From: Actinospica robiniae DSM 44927
GTDB lineage: Bacteria; Actinomycetota; Actinomycetes; Streptomycetales; Catenulisporaceae
Length of the DNA stretch: 64,000 nt
Direction: 5' to 3'
Assembly: GCF_000504285.1 (NCBI RefSeq)
Contig: NZ_KI632511.1
Span: 1,733,372-1,797,371 of the forward strand
Shown piece by piece: positions 25,122-34,369 of the stretch. Both the position numbers and the translations under genes were made by a program. Position 1 is the stretch's first letter; the number at the start of each line of letters is the position of its first letter. The notes below the pieces were generated by a model. The model was not told where the DNA came from and ran no database searches. It saw nothing but the letters and a program-made list of their open reading frames with translations.

Positions 25122-25579
25122 ACAGCACGCACGAGGTGGCCGTGAGCGTGCGAGTGCGCGCCGGTGCACAGGCGGTGTGGGACGCGCTGACCGACTGGCC
25201 GGCGCATGATGAATGGATGCCGGCGACAACCGTGCAGACGGTCGACGGCGACGGCAGGGCGGTGGGCGGTCGGATCGTGGCGTACACCGGGTTCGGCCGC
25301 CTGGGCTTCGCGGACCCGATGGAGGTGACCGAGTGGAGGCCGCCGACCCGCTGCGTGATGCGCCACACCGGCAAGATCGTGCGGGGCTTGACCACCTTCG
25401 AGATCGTCCCGGTGGCCGAGGAGTCCGACGGTTCGACCCTGACGTGGCATGAGCGCTATGAGATTCCCGGCGGCAGACTCGGGGCGTACGGCTTCGTCCT
25501 CGCCCGCCCGGTCCTCGCACGGGCGCTGCAGCACGCGCTCACCCGCTTCGCGCAACTCCAGCAAATCCACGGAAGCTGA
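25118..25579 (+). CDS. SRPBCC (polyketide cyclase/dehydrase-like) protein
   Basis: This 153-residue cytoplasmic protein has the START/Bet v 1 fold pattern: 'EVAVSVRVRAGAQAVWDALTDWPAHDEWMPA' at the N-terminus, 'GRIVAYTGFGRLGFADPMEVTEWRPPTRC' in the middle and a long C-terminal helix 'LGAYGFVLARPVLARALQHALTRFAQL'. Such proteins bind hydrophobic ligands. Most in actinobacteria have no known substrate. It is coupled by a 4-bp overlap to the small membrane protein gene upstream and is followed by degraded DNA. Confidence 0.8.
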   Translation: MNSTHEVAVSVRVRAGAQAVWDALTDWPAHDEWMPATTVQTVDGDGRAVGGRIVAYTGFGRLGFADPMEVTEWRPPTRCVMRHTGKIVRGLTTFEIVPVAEESDGSTLTWHERYEIPGGRLGAYGFVLARPVLARALQHALTRFAQLQQIHGS

Positions 25580-25870
25580 CGGGCGGTACTCCCCCGCGCG
25601 CCGTCCGCACACGCCCGTCATCACCATGCAGCGGCCACAGGAACAGCCGAGCTCTTCGGCGTTGAAGATGTGCTCACCTGCCAACTGCTCAAGGCTCAGC
25701 CTTCGAACACCAGCCTGCAAACCTTGCTTCACGGCCGCCTCAGAAGCCGGGGTGGATCACAGGTGGATACGTATCCGGATGGGCAGCCCACGTTCTTCAT
25801 TGGGGCCTCGGATCAGGCCGAGGCCGGGGACGCGGCGACGGCCGTCGCGATGATCGTCCGGGCACTGGAG

Positions 25871-26000
25871 TCAGGCCACGTTCGCCCGGGCGATGATGCG
25901 ACGTGGCCGCTGGTCCTCGCGGTGGCGGTCGTGCCAGATGATGTAGCGCCGGGTCATGATGCCTGCTCGATCAGGATGCCGCGAGCCCGCACGGGGTCAG
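25871..26000 (-). pseudogene. IS630-family transposase C-terminal remnant
   Basis: The minus strand ends with 'GIMTRRYIIWHDRHREDQRPRRIIARANVA' and a stop (26000 to 25871). This matches the C-terminal tail of IS630-type transposases ('..IRRYI.WRN.HA.D..LR..V.RANVA'). Nothing of the DDE core remains upstream, where P450-like sequence begins on the other strand. I saw no terminal repeats. Confidence 0.55.
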
Positions 26001-26079
26001 TTTTCACGAGACGTTGACACCACGGACCTCTGCCCACCGACACCAGCGTTTTGTTCGTCAAAGCGCTCAACAAGCCGTC

Positions 26080-26640
26080 ACCCTCTTCCAGGAAGAAAGC
26101 AAAATCCTGATCCGAGCGAGCGCCGGCAAGGAGGAGCGGGAAGCCTTTCGCTCCCGCCTGTCCGACTACCTCAACGAGCTCGTCAGCCGGAAGCTGACCG
26201 AACCGGACGACGGCGTGCTCTCCCTGCTCGCCGGACGGATCGGGACCGGTGAACTGATCGACGATGACGTGACGCAGATGGCCGTACTGCTGCTGGTGGC
26301 TGGGCACGAGACCACCGCGCACATGATCGCGCTCGGCACGTTCGCGCTTCTCCAGCACCCGGGCGAGCTCGGCCGCCCGCGCGCGGCGCTGGACCTGCAC
26401 AGAGATTCGCCAACGCGGTCGAAGAGCTGTTGCGGAATCTCAGCGTCGTGCAAGCCGGACTGCGCCGGGCCCTGCTCGAGGACATCGAACTGGACGGCCA
26501 GGTCATCCGCACGGGCGAGGGCCTGATCCTCGCCAACACCATCGGCAACCGGGACCCGGTCGCCTTCCCGGACCCCGATCGGCTCGACCTTCGCCGTGCG
26601 CCCCAACGACTCCGCGGCGGCGCGCACACAGATCGTCCTG
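26080..26640 (+). pseudogene. Cytochrome P450 remnant
   Basis: The frame around 26080-26390 encodes 'REAFRSRLSDYLNELVSRKLTEPDDGVLSLLAG' and the I-helix 'MAVLLLVAGHETTAHMIALGTF'. After a frameshift near 26400 the next frame continues 'FANAVEELLRNLSVVQAGLRRALLEDIEL' (K-helix ExxR) and 'ANTIGNRDPVAFPDPDRLDL'. The N-terminal half and the haem-binding Cys loop are missing, so no active enzyme can be made. The pieces resemble actinobacterial CYP105/107-type enzymes. It lies directly beside the IS630 remnant, which may have truncated it. Confidence 0.75.
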
Positions 26641-26835
26641 CCTGTGCCCGCTGGCTGGCGGTTCGGGTAGGAGGACCGGGTTGCCGCGCCGCGCCCATAC
26701 GGCCGTTGCACGATCAAACTTCGAACACGCTCGAACATAGCGTCGCGGTCCGATCACGGAGCGTGAGTCGCCCTGACGGCGGGTCGGGTCCGCGGATATG
26801 GTCCCGGCCGTCGTCGCACCTTCGAAGGAGTCCGC

Positions 26836-27303
26836 ATGGCGCGCCAGAGGCCGGGTCCCGGCCGTTTCCCGCAGTACCCGGAGCCGGGCCGGGCTCGTCT
26901 CTCGCCGCGCGCCTCCTGGCTCGTGTTCGCCCTCACCGGCTTGCCGGCCCTGGCTGGGTGCGGCGGATCGAGCGGGGCGACGGGAGCGCGGCCGGCGGGG
27001 TCGGTCGCGGCGGTGGCGGCCACGAGCGCCGCGCCTTCACCGTCCTGCTCGCTGGTCGATGACCAGGACCTGTTCGTGCGTTACCTCTCCCCAGACCAGG
27101 TGCCCAAGGTCGATGAATACGGGGAGGTGAACCACACCGACTGCACCCCCATGCTCTCCTGGCTGGAGCAGATCGCGGTGACCGATCCCGGTTACTGCAT
27201 GCAAGTGGCGTGGGCGATGGACAACCCGGGATACGACCTGGATGCCATCCCCGCGAAGCCACTCAGGAACCTGATCGAGTCCATTCCCGCGGGCTGCTCG
27301 TAG
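26836..27303 (+). CDS. Putative secreted lipoprotein, unknown function
   Basis: This 155-residue protein has a long Arg/Pro-rich N-terminus, a hydrophobic segment ending in lipobox LAGC (Cys about 42), a Gly/Ala/Ser linker and an acidic mature domain with four Cys (CSL, DCT, YCM, GCS) that could form two disulfides. GAAGGAG precedes ATG 26836. No known domain was recognised. It stands alone between the P450 remnant and IS debris and keeps an intact frame with good codon use, so it is probably a real gene. Confidence 0.65.
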   Translation: MARQRPGPGRFPQYPEPGRARLSPRASWLVFALTGLPALAGCGGSSGATGARPAGSVAAVAATSAAPSPSCSLVDDQDLFVRYLSPDQVPKVDEYGEVNHTDCTPMLSWLEQIAVTDPGYCMQVAWAMDNPGYDLDAIPAKPLRNLIESIPAGCS

Positions 27304-27305
27304 GG

Positions 27306-27329
27306 CCCCGCCGGCCGAGGCAGGCGGGG
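27306..27329 (+). terminator. Hairpin terminator after the lipoprotein gene
   Basis: CCCCGCC (27306-27312) and GGCGGGG (27323-27329) form a 7-bp GC stem two bases after the TAG of the lipoprotein gene. A short loop and no U-tract are typical of actinobacterial terminators. Confidence 0.55.
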
Positions 27330-27569
27330 ACACCGGGCATCAGCGCGTGGAAACGGCTGAGGCCGCGCCGGTACTCGTCCCACTCGCGGGACGCTGCCAG
27401 CACTCCGCGCATCCACGTGCTCATCCGGTGACCCGCGGCCCGGGCCTCGATCTCATCCCCTCTCCGATGAGAGGAACCGAGCTGGGCGGACGTCGGCGCC
27501 GGGCTGCCGCGCTCGGTCAAGCCACCAGATCCATCGAACTCTGGTGGTCGCTCGGCCTCAGAACAGAGC

Positions 27570-27830
27570 TCGTGGGAGGCGTTCAACCCGTTCCTCGCCT
27601 TCCCACCTCAGATCAGGCGCCTGATCTACACTACCAACGCGATAGAGTCCCCAACACCCGGTTCCGACAGGCCACCGCCGCGGCGGGCACTTCCCCGTTC
27701 CGGACGCCGCGCTCAAGGGCCGCCACCTCGCCATCCGGGACCACCGGCCTAACCGGAAGAACGCCGACGGCAGACCGTCGGCTGGAAGCGTGATCAACAC
27801 GCCACCCTGTACTAGGAAGACCGCACCACC
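27570..27830 (+). pseudogene. IS256-family (mutator-type) transposase remnant
   Basis: Reading from 27570 gives 'SWEAFNPFLAFPPQIRRLIYTTNAIES'. After a 1-base shift comes 'NTRFRQAT' and degenerate sequence. This is the highly conserved C-terminal block of IS256 transposases ('P.F..P..IR..IYTTNAIES.N...R....RGHFP'). The catalytic core upstream is gone and the frame is broken, so the element is dead. Confidence 0.75.
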
Positions 27831-27899
27831 GTCAACAACTAGTCTCGACTACCGGCCCCACTCATGGGCTCCGGTACAGACCCTGAATTGATCGGGCGC

Positions 27900-28599
27900 T
27901 CAGCGCGGTTCGAGCCAGCGCAAGTACGGGTCCGCGAGCGCCAGCAGCGTGTCGTCGTTTCCTGTACCGCGAAGACTGACGCCGAGCGCGCACAGATTCT
28001 TCCGCTGCCCGACCGGACCGTTCAGCGCCGCGATCTGGAGGTCCGTCGTGGCCAGCAGGCCTGGCGCCTCGCAGAACACCCACGCCACGCGCCGCCCGGT
28101 ACGCGCTATCGCGTCGAGTTGGGCGACGAAGGCGGAGCGGGCGTCGGCGCCGAGGTAGCTCAGCAGCGTCCTGCGGCCAGATGAACGCCTCCAGCCATGC
28201 CAGGGCCGTTCGCCTGGTGAGGTCGATCGGGTGCTGGTCGATTCAGCCCGGCGCTAGCGCCGACCTCCACGAGGGCTACCGGTCCCGGCCAACGCCGGCG
28301 CACATGTTCCAGACCCAGGCGCAGGGCAATGCAGCGCTAGGTCTCGTTCGTCTGCGTCGCGCCGTGTCGCAGGGCCTCGCGGATCGCTTCACGAACAGCA
28401 GACTCGGCCGACGCTGCTCGCCAGGTGTGTCCAGGAGCAGGCCGAGCAGTGCGGAGTCGGCCGCCGCTGCTCGGCTGAGCGTCTCATCGACGGCTGATCG
28501 GCCGTGGCACTGGGTCGCGCCGAAGAACTCGAACAGGCGGTGCAGACGTGCGGCGTCGTCACGCCCCGCGCGGTTCACGGGGTCGGATTCGTTGCTCAC
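27900..28599 (-). pseudogene. DUF2332 family protein, degraded
   Basis: Minus-strand pieces follow the order of DUF2332 proteins. The first is 'ARLHRLFEFFGA' with 'LLGLLLDTPGEQRRPSLLF' (from ATG 28599). In a shifted frame comes 'LVEVGASAGLN' (near 28250), then 'IDLTRRTALAWLEAFIWPQ', and finally 'FVAQLDAIARTGRRVAWVFCEAPGL' and 'LLALADPYLRWLEPR' to the stop at 27900. Frames change at least twice, and the stretch between the GASAGLN motif and the end is much shorter than normal. It is therefore a pseudogene with frameshifts and a deletion. The family's function is unknown. Confidence 0.6.
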
Positions 28600-28642
28600 C
28601 GAAGCGTTCCCCCGCCCAGCCCGGCGACGGCCCTGATCAGAG

Positions 28643-29617
28643 TCAGGGGCGGACGATCAACTTCGCGCCGGGTGATCCGACCGCCTGCGCCTGCCACGCG
28701 CGTGCGACGTCGTCGAGTTTGTGGACGTGGGTCGGCAGGCTCAGCCGGCCCGAGGCGGCGAGCTTCATCAGGTAGGCGAAAGCGGCTCGGGCCCGATCGG
28801 GTGGGATCGCCGCTCCGCTGAGCCCGGTGAGGCTGATCCACTGGTGCCGGAGCAGTCCTGAGTCCACGGCGGCTTCTGCGCCGGCGCTCTGGCCGAGGTT
28901 GACGTAGCGTCCGCGGAAAGCGAGTCCGGACAGCGCGGGCATGGCGTACGGGCCCCACAGCGAGTCGATGACCACATCCACCGGGCCGCCGGCCTCGGCC
29001 AGCCGTCGCCTCAGGTCCTGCGGATCGGTGGCATCGAGCAGGATCGTCGCGTCGGGTCCCCCGTCGGCCGCCGGAGGCAGCGATGCCAGCCGTTCGGCGG
29101 TACGCCCCACGGCGAGCACCGTCTGCGCGCCCAATGCCCTTGCCAGCTGCACTGACACCCGGCCGAGAGCCCCGGTCGCGCCGAGGACGAGCACGGATTC
29201 GCCGGCCCGCAGCGCGGCGAGGTCTTCGAGCGCCACCAGGGCACTGATACCGACCGCGCCGAGGGCGGCCGCCTGGTCGTCCTCGACTCCGTCCGCGACG
29301 GGCAGGCAGGCGGCATCGGGGACGAGTACGAGTTCCGCGAGGGTCCCGCCGACGAATCCGCCGGGCACCTGCACGCGCACCCGGGCGCCGGGCGTGAGGG
29401 TCTCGCTCTCGACGACCACGCCCGCGCCCTCGATCCCGGGCACGTGGGGAAGGGCCGGGCGGCCCAGCGGGTGCTTGCCGGCGGAGATGGTCACGTCGAT
29501 CGGGTTGACGGCCGCCGCCGTGATCCGGATCAGGCTGCGGCCCGGGGCCGGAACCGGATCCGGATGCTCGACCAGTTCGGGGGCGAGGCCGTGCTGGTGG
29601 ACTACCGCTGCGCGCAT
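28643..29617 (-). CDS. Zinc-independent MDR oxidoreductase (quinone reductase-like)
   Basis: This 324-residue NADPH-dependent medium-chain dehydrogenase/reductase has a GroES-like N-terminal half ('ITAAAVNPIDVTISAGKHPLGRPALPHVPGIEGAGVV') and a Rossmann domain with 'VLVLGATGALGRVSVQLARALGA' (about 140-162). Structural zinc cysteines are absent, as in quinone oxidoreductases. The gene is divergent from a TetR regulator gene, with an 18-bp perfect palindrome between them, so it is the probable target of that regulator. The substrate is unknown. Detoxification of quinones or enals is usual for the family. Confidence 0.88.
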   Translation of the reverse strand: MRAAVVHQHGLAPELVEHPDPVPAPGRSLIRITAAAVNPIDVTISAGKHPLGRPALPHVPGIEGAGVVVESETLTPGARVRVQVPGGFVGGTLAELVLVPDAACLPVADGVEDDQAAALGAVGISALVALEDLAALRAGESVLVLGATGALGRVSVQLARALGAQTVLAVGRTAERLASLPPAADGGPDATILLDATDPQDLRRRLAEAGGPVDVVIDSLWGPYAMPALSGLAFRGRYVNLGQSAGAEAAVDSGLLRHQWISLTGLSGAAIPPDRARAAFAYLMKLAASGRLSLPTHVHKLDDVARAWQAQAVGSPGAKLIVRP

Positions 29618-29672
29618 GGAACCGCCTCTGTCGGAGGGAAACCGGCGTTCTGAAGTGATCGGCCAATTTGGA

Positions 29673-29690
29673 TGACCGACCGGTCGGTCA
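29673..29690. promoter_or_regulatory. 18-bp perfect palindrome, probable TetR operator
   Basis: TGACCGACCGGTCGGTCA is its own reverse complement and lies between the divergent oxidoreductase (start 29617) and TetR (start 29756) genes. 'ACCGACCGGTCGGT' dyads are a common TetR-family operator form. It would control both genes. Confidence 0.75.
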
Positions 29691-29755
29691 CTCTATCCGA
29701 CGGTGGAGACCGCGGTCAACGAACCGTCGCCCAAGCTGCGCGTATCCTGTACGGC

Positions 29756-30346
29756 ATGACCGCACGGGCCGAAGCAGCGCTGGCGACCAGGGATGCGTTG
29801 CTCGACGCGGGCTTGAGGGTGGCCGAAGAGCACGGCCTGTCCGGGATGAGTGTGAACCGGGTGGTCGCCGGCGCCGGGGTCGCCAAAGGCACCTTCTACG
29901 TACACTTCGCCGATCGCGACGCTTTTCTCGACGCCTTGCACCGGCGCTATACCGAGCAGTCCGGCGCCGCGGTCGCAGCGGCCATGGACGGGCACGCGCC
30001 GAGCTGGCGCAGACTGCGCCAGATGATCGAGGCCTACTTCGAATCGTCCATGCGGCACCGCGGCGTCAAGGCCCTTGCCCTGGAGGTGCGCAACGCGCCG
30101 GGCGTGGCCGCGAAGGTGGACGCGCGCAACGCGGTCTTCGTGGAGTTGGCCGAGCCCGACCTGGAGGCGATGGGCTGGCCGGACCCACGCGCCGCCGCGC
30201 GCCTGGTGGTGGCGATGGCGGCTGAGCTGATGATGGCCGAGATGACCGCCGGCGAACCTGACGAGGCCGGGCGCGCAGCGCTTTGGACGACGCTGGAACG
30301 GATGGACCTGGCCCGCTCGGAAGCCTTGACCGGCCGCGCATCCTGA
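29756..30346 (+). CDS. TetR family transcriptional regulator
   Basis: This regulator of about 196 residues has the HTH 'ATRDALLDAGLRVAEEHGLSGMSVNRVVAGAGVAKGTFYVHFADRDAFLDAL' (about 8-58) and a helical ligand-binding domain. ATG 29756 is chosen because the alternative start at 29672 would place coding sequence over the operator palindrome at 29673-29690. It likely represses itself and the divergent MDR oxidoreductase gene. The ligand is unknown. Confidence 0.9.
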   Translation: MTARAEAALATRDALLDAGLRVAEEHGLSGMSVNRVVAGAGVAKGTFYVHFADRDAFLDALHRRYTEQSGAAVAAAMDGHAPSWRRLRQMIEAYFESSMRHRGVKALALEVRNAPGVAAKVDARNAVFVELAEPDLEAMGWPDPRAAARLVVAMAAELMMAEMTAGEPDEAGRAALWTTLERMDLARSEALTGRAS

Positions 30347-30608
30347 AGCCGTTCATCCGAACCCTGCCACCCCCGACAGCAGGTTCCTGCCGGTTGCGGG
30401 CGTCGACGCTACGCGTCACGAGTTCAACCGGTCACTGCGCCCTTGCCGGTCTGCGCGATCAAGCCCGTGGCCATGGCGACGAAGGCCAACCGGCGCGAAC
30501 TGCTCGAGGCGCTCGAGCTTAAGGCGGCCGCGCACCGCCGACGACGCTATGTACGCGGCCGAGGAGGCCGGGCGAAATCGGGTGACGGTGGCCGAGTCCT
30601 GACGAAGG

Positions 30609-31298
30609 TCACTTGTGGGTGAAGGTGAGACCGATCTCGTGGCCGTTCGAGCCGGTTGCGCCGGGCAGCCAGGAGTTGAAGATGAAGCCGTCCTCTTCGC
30701 CGGAAGTACGACTGGCGCTACATGAGCCCAGGTAGGTCACGTAAGAGTCGATGTGGTCGACCGCCGGGCCGGTGAAGGTGAAGCTGTCGCCCGTCATCAC
30801 GCCGGCGAGGATCTTCGAGGTCACGTTTCCGGCGGCGTCGATGGTGAGGCGGCCGATGCTCCTATCGCCGGTGTTCCAGGTGAATTCGAGCATGGCGTTC
30901 TGCGCGATGCTGGTGCAGTCGTGGTTGAGCTCGGTGACGTTGTTCACCGAGGGCCCGCCGACCGAGGTGTAGCTGCTCGACAGGAGGACGGGGTGGTGGT
31001 GGCGGTTGCCGCGGGCGAACTCGCCGTTCGGCGACGAGCAGCCCACCGTGGCGCCCTTGATCTCATTCGGCGACTTGGTGATGCCGTTCTTGTTGAGTGG
31101 GAACAAGAAGTCGTCCTGTTCGACGAACACCCGGCAGGCCAGATCGGCTGACCTCGGCCCAGCGCTCCGGCCGTCGTGGTGTGGCACGAGGTGCGGGATG
31201 GCAGGACCCGCAGGAGTGGCCGCCGCGGGCATAGCGCCGGCGAGAGCGATGCCGCCGGCGACGATCGTCGGCACGAGGATGCGCGTCAGAGGTTTCAT
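30609..31298 (-). CDS. Secreted protein of unknown function
   Basis: This protein of about 229 residues has a Sec signal peptide ('RILVPTIVAGGIALAGAMPAAATPA', cleavage near residue 30). A mature beta-rich domain has 'CRVFVEQDDFLFPLNKNGITKSPNEIKGATVGCSSP' and paired cysteines. ATG 31298 sits at the signal peptide. The open frame extends upstream to 31487 but that part is not signal-like. No family was recognised. The gene is divergent from the multicopper oxidase gene 290 bp away, so the two exported proteins may share control. Confidence 0.7.
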   Translation of the reverse strand: MKPLTRILVPTIVAGGIALAGAMPAAATPAGPAIPHLVPHHDGRSAGPRSADLACRVFVEQDDFLFPLNKNGITKSPNEIKGATVGCSSPNGEFARGNRHHHPVLLSSSYTSVGGPSVNNVTELNHDCTSIAQNAMLEFTWNTGDRSIGRLTIDAAGNVTSKILAGVMTGDSFTFTGPAVDHIDSYVTYLGSCSASRTSGEEDGFIFNSWLPGATGSNGHEIGLTFTHK

Positions 31299-31586
31299 GT
31301 CTGGTTTTCTAGCGCTCGACCTCCGCTTGCCGAGGGACCCGAGCTGGAAGGTCACCCTGACAGCCCCACCGGGATGCGGCGCGACGTCGCCCGCCGGGGC
31401 CCGCGGTGACCGATCCACCACGAGTCGAGATTGTGGCAATATACTCCTACCCTGATATATGTCGAGCCCCTGCCCGGCTCGGCTCATCGGGTGACTCTCG
31501 CACGACTTCCGGCGTGCCGCTGAAGCAGCCGGAACCAGCCTTGTATTCCTTTAAGCGCCAGGTGAGGCGAGTGAAGGCTGGAGACG

Positions 31587-33476
31587 ATGGTTGAGCGCAG
31601 GAGATTTCTCGCGGCCGGCGCCATGGGGAGCGCGGCAGTGCTGGGACGAGGTGCGCCGGGAGCGCAGGCGGCCGCGTTCGCGGCCGGGCGCCCGAAGGCC
31701 TCTGCTGACGGAGCGATGTCTGCGGACGCTTCGATCCCGCAGACTCCTCCGCTGGCGAAGTACGTCGACCCGCTGCCACTGCCGCTGACGGCTGTCCCGG
31801 ACCCCTCGGTGTATCCGGGCGCCGACTACTACGACATCGCGATGCGGCCGGGCACCTGGCGGTTCCACCGCGATCTCGGGCCGGCGAGGGTATGGGGCTA
31901 CTGGGCCGCCGACCCGAACGACCTGAGCAAGCCGATCGGCATGGGCTATCTGGGCCCGACCATCAACGCGACCGTGGACCGGCCGATCGTCCTGATGACC
32001 CGCAACCAGCTGCCGACCACCCACCTGTTCCAGTACGTGGTCGACCAGATCCGCGGCGGAAACGCTCAGCTCACCCCGATCCCCCCGCCTCCCTACCAGA
32101 CCGAAATGCCTTTCCCCGCGAACGTCAACGTGTGGAACGTCGTGCACAAGCACGGCGGCTACACCGCACCGCAGTCCGACGGCATGCCGAAACAGTCCTT
32201 CAGCCCCGACGGCGTCCACGCCGAGTCCTACTCGACCCTGGACCCGAGCCGCGTGAAACCCAATGAGGCGATCTTCGGCTACACCAACCACGAGCACCCC
32301 TCGATGCTCTGGTACCACGACCACGGCATGGGGCTCACCAGCGTCAACGTCTACGCGGGTCTGGCCGGGCTGTACCTCGTCCGCGATCCCGCCGAGGCGT
32401 CGCTCGGACTGCCGCAGGGTGAGTTCGAGGTTCCCCTGATCCTGCAGGACCGCACCTTCCACCCCGACGGCTCGCTCGCGTACACCATGACCGAGCGCGA
32501 GGGCGAGGACACCCCGGTCGTCAACGGAAAGGCATTTCCGTTCCTGGCCGTCGAACCGCGACGCTACCGACTGCGCTTCCTCAACGCCTCCAACGAGCGC
32601 TTCTGGCGGCTGAAATTCGCCGTCCCGCCGGGCGTGCTGCCCGAGCGGGTACTCCCGTTCTGGCTGATCGGAACCGACGGCGGCTTCCGCGCCCCGCTGC
32701 GCATGCTCAACTTCCTCTTCTCCTCCGCTGAGCGCTACGACCTGATCGTCGACTTCAGCGACCTGCCCATGGGCACGAACGTCACGCTGACGAACTACAA
32801 CGCACCGGTCCACTTCCCCGGCGGCGTCGGACCGGAGATCAGCGAGATCATGCAGTTCCAGGTCACCAAGCCGCTCTCCGGCCCCGATCGGACGAGGCGA
32901 CCGCGGGAGTTGAACCTCCCGGCGGTCGAACCGATCCAGGTCGCCGCGGACACCCGCCGCCGGGAGTGGGTCATCTACCAGCATGAGATGTTCGCCACCA
33001 TGACGCTCAACGCGGTGCCGTTCGCCGCGCCGTCCCAGGACTTCATCGAAGCGGGCTCGACCGAGATCTGGGAGTACATCAACCCCAACCACGACGCCCA
33101 CCCGATGCACGTGCACCTGGTCAACTTCCAAGTGCTCAACCGGCAGCCGATCGACGCGTTCGGCTATCAGGCGGCTTACGAGAGGTGGATCGACGGCGGC
33201 CGCCGTCCGGCAGACCTGCCGGTGCTGGCGGACTACTTCACCGGTCCCCCGATCCCGCCGGACCCGGACGAGGCGCTGTGCCGCAAGGACACCGTCAAGG
33301 CGTACGCGGAGATGGTCACCCGGATCGTCATCCAGGAGTTCGATCCGCCGACGGAGACGCTCGCGGGGATCCCGGGCAGCGGCGCCGAATTCCCCGCGAC
33401 CTACATCCACCACTGCCACATCCTCGAACACGAAGACGACGACCTGATGCGCCCGTGGACGATCGAGCGAGCCTGA
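31587..33476 (+). CDS. Multicopper oxidase (CotA/bilirubin oxidase type), Tat-exported
   Basis: This 629-residue oxidase starts with a twin-arginine signal, 'MVERRRFLAAGAMGSAAVLG'. All four copper-ligand blocks are visible: 'WNVVHKHGG' (about 181), 'WYHDHGMG' (about 242), 'HPMHVHLVNF' (about 505) and 'HHCHILEHEDDDLM' (about 607). The last has the HCHxxxHxxxxM layout, so the T1 axial ligand is Met. Enzymes of this type oxidise phenols, bilirubin or metal ions and reduce O2 to water at the cell surface. The domain order and 'YQTEMPFPANVNVWNVVHKHGG' resemble CotA/phenoxazinone-synthase-like enzymes. The beta-helix protein gene follows 41 bp downstream. Confidence 0.92.
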   Translation: MVERRRFLAAGAMGSAAVLGRGAPGAQAAAFAAGRPKASADGAMSADASIPQTPPLAKYVDPLPLPLTAVPDPSVYPGADYYDIAMRPGTWRFHRDLGPARVWGYWAADPNDLSKPIGMGYLGPTINATVDRPIVLMTRNQLPTTHLFQYVVDQIRGGNAQLTPIPPPPYQTEMPFPANVNVWNVVHKHGGYTAPQSDGMPKQSFSPDGVHAESYSTLDPSRVKPNEAIFGYTNHEHPSMLWYHDHGMGLTSVNVYAGLAGLYLVRDPAEASLGLPQGEFEVPLILQDRTFHPDGSLAYTMTEREGEDTPVVNGKAFPFLAVEPRRYRLRFLNASNERFWRLKFAVPPGVLPERVLPFWLIGTDGGFRAPLRMLNFLFSSAERYDLIVDFSDLPMGTNVTLTNYNAPVHFPGGVGPEISEIMQFQVTKPLSGPDRTRRPRELNLPAVEPIQVAADTRRREWVIYQHEMFATMTLNAVPFAAPSQDFIEAGSTEIWEYINPNHDAHPMHVHLVNFQVLNRQPIDAFGYQAAYERWIDGGRRPADLPVLADYFTGPPIPPDPDEALCRKDTVKAYAEMVTRIVIQEFDPPTETLAGIPGSGAEFPATYIHHCHILEHEDDDLMRPWTIERA

Positions 33477-33517
33477 CCGCGACCGACCCGCTACCCCACC
33501 GAAAGGAACGCCGCGAG

Positions 33518-34369
33518 ATGAGACCGCCTCTCAGCCGGCCCGCCACCGCCGCAGCCGCGGCCCTCGCGGCGATCGTAGCCGCGTCACCCGCCGCGTACGC
33601 GTCGGCGCCGGAAGCGAAGACGCTGTACGTGGCCACCAACGGCCACGACGCCGACAACGCCTGCACCGCGCGCGCCCACCCTTGCCGGCATCTCTACTAC
33701 GCCATCCACAATGCCGCCACCTACACCGGAGACGCCGTCACCGTCGTCGTCGCCGCCGGGACGTACACGGAGAACGACGAGATCGACGCCCCCGCCCTGG
33801 CCTCACTAACCGTCGAAGCCGTCCCCGGCACCGTCACCGTCGAAGGCCGGCGCCGCACACACGCAAGCGTGTTCACCATCGACAGCAGCACGAGCACCCT
33901 CCAAGGCTTGACCATCACCGGCGGAGACGCGGACCGCGGCGGCGGAATCAACAGCTACAGCGGCACCGTGACCCTGAACACCAGCACCGTCACCGGCAAC
34001 ACCTCCCCACGCGGGGGCGGAATCTTCAACGACGGCGGCACTCTGACCCTCCAGGCCAGCACCGTCAGCCACAACACCGCCGAGTACGAGATCGGCGAAG
34101 GCGGCGGAATCTACAACTTCGGCGGCACCGTCACTCTGACCCACAGCTACGTCACCGACAACACCGCCCGATACACCGGTGGCGGCATCTACAACGGCGC
34201 CGGCACAATGACCGCGACCGACAGCACCATCACCCGCAACACCGCCGCCCCCACCCCCGGCAGCGGCGGCGGAATCTACCAGGCCGCCAGCGCGACCAGC
34301 ACACTGACACGCACCCTCGTCGCCTCCAACAACCCCGACAACTGCGTCCCAGCCGACCTCTGTCCGTGA
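33518..34369 (+). CDS. Secreted right-handed beta-helix repeat protein
   Basis: This protein of about 283 residues has a signal peptide (cleavage near residue 30, 'AYASA'). It then has 'KTLYVATNGHDADNACTARAHPCRHLYYAI', the start of DUF1565/Pel9A-type helices, and roughly eight coils of 'GG.I.N..GTVTL..STVT.NT' type (residues 125-270). Coils of this sort form parallel beta-helices of surface proteins or polysaccharide-active enzymes. No catalytic residues can be assigned. AAAGGAA precedes the ATG. It follows the multicopper oxidase gene on the same strand and is probably co-exported. Confidence 0.82.
   Translation: MRPPLSRPATAAAAALAAIVAASPAAYASAPEAKTLYVATNGHDADNACTARAHPCRHLYYAIHNAATYTGDAVTVVVAAGTYTENDEIDAPALASLTVEAVPGTVTVEGRRRTHASVFTIDSSTSTLQGLTITGGDADRGGGINSYSGTVTLNTSTVTGNTSPRGGGIFNDGGTLTLQASTVSHNTAEYEIGEGGGIYNFGGTVTLTHSYVTDNTARYTGGGIYNGAGTMTATDSTITRNTAAPTPGSGGGIYQAASATSTLTRTLVASNNPDNCVPADLCP

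Noticed and set aside
30475-30600. Short Lys/Arg-rich ORF (ATG 30475) before the secreted protein gene
   Set aside because: Under 50 codons, no ribosome binding site and no homology that I recognise. Probably non-coding.
31551-33431. 626-codon frame antisense to the multicopper oxidase gene
   Set aside because: No family resemblance. The sense strand carries all four copper-binding motifs and a Tat signal.
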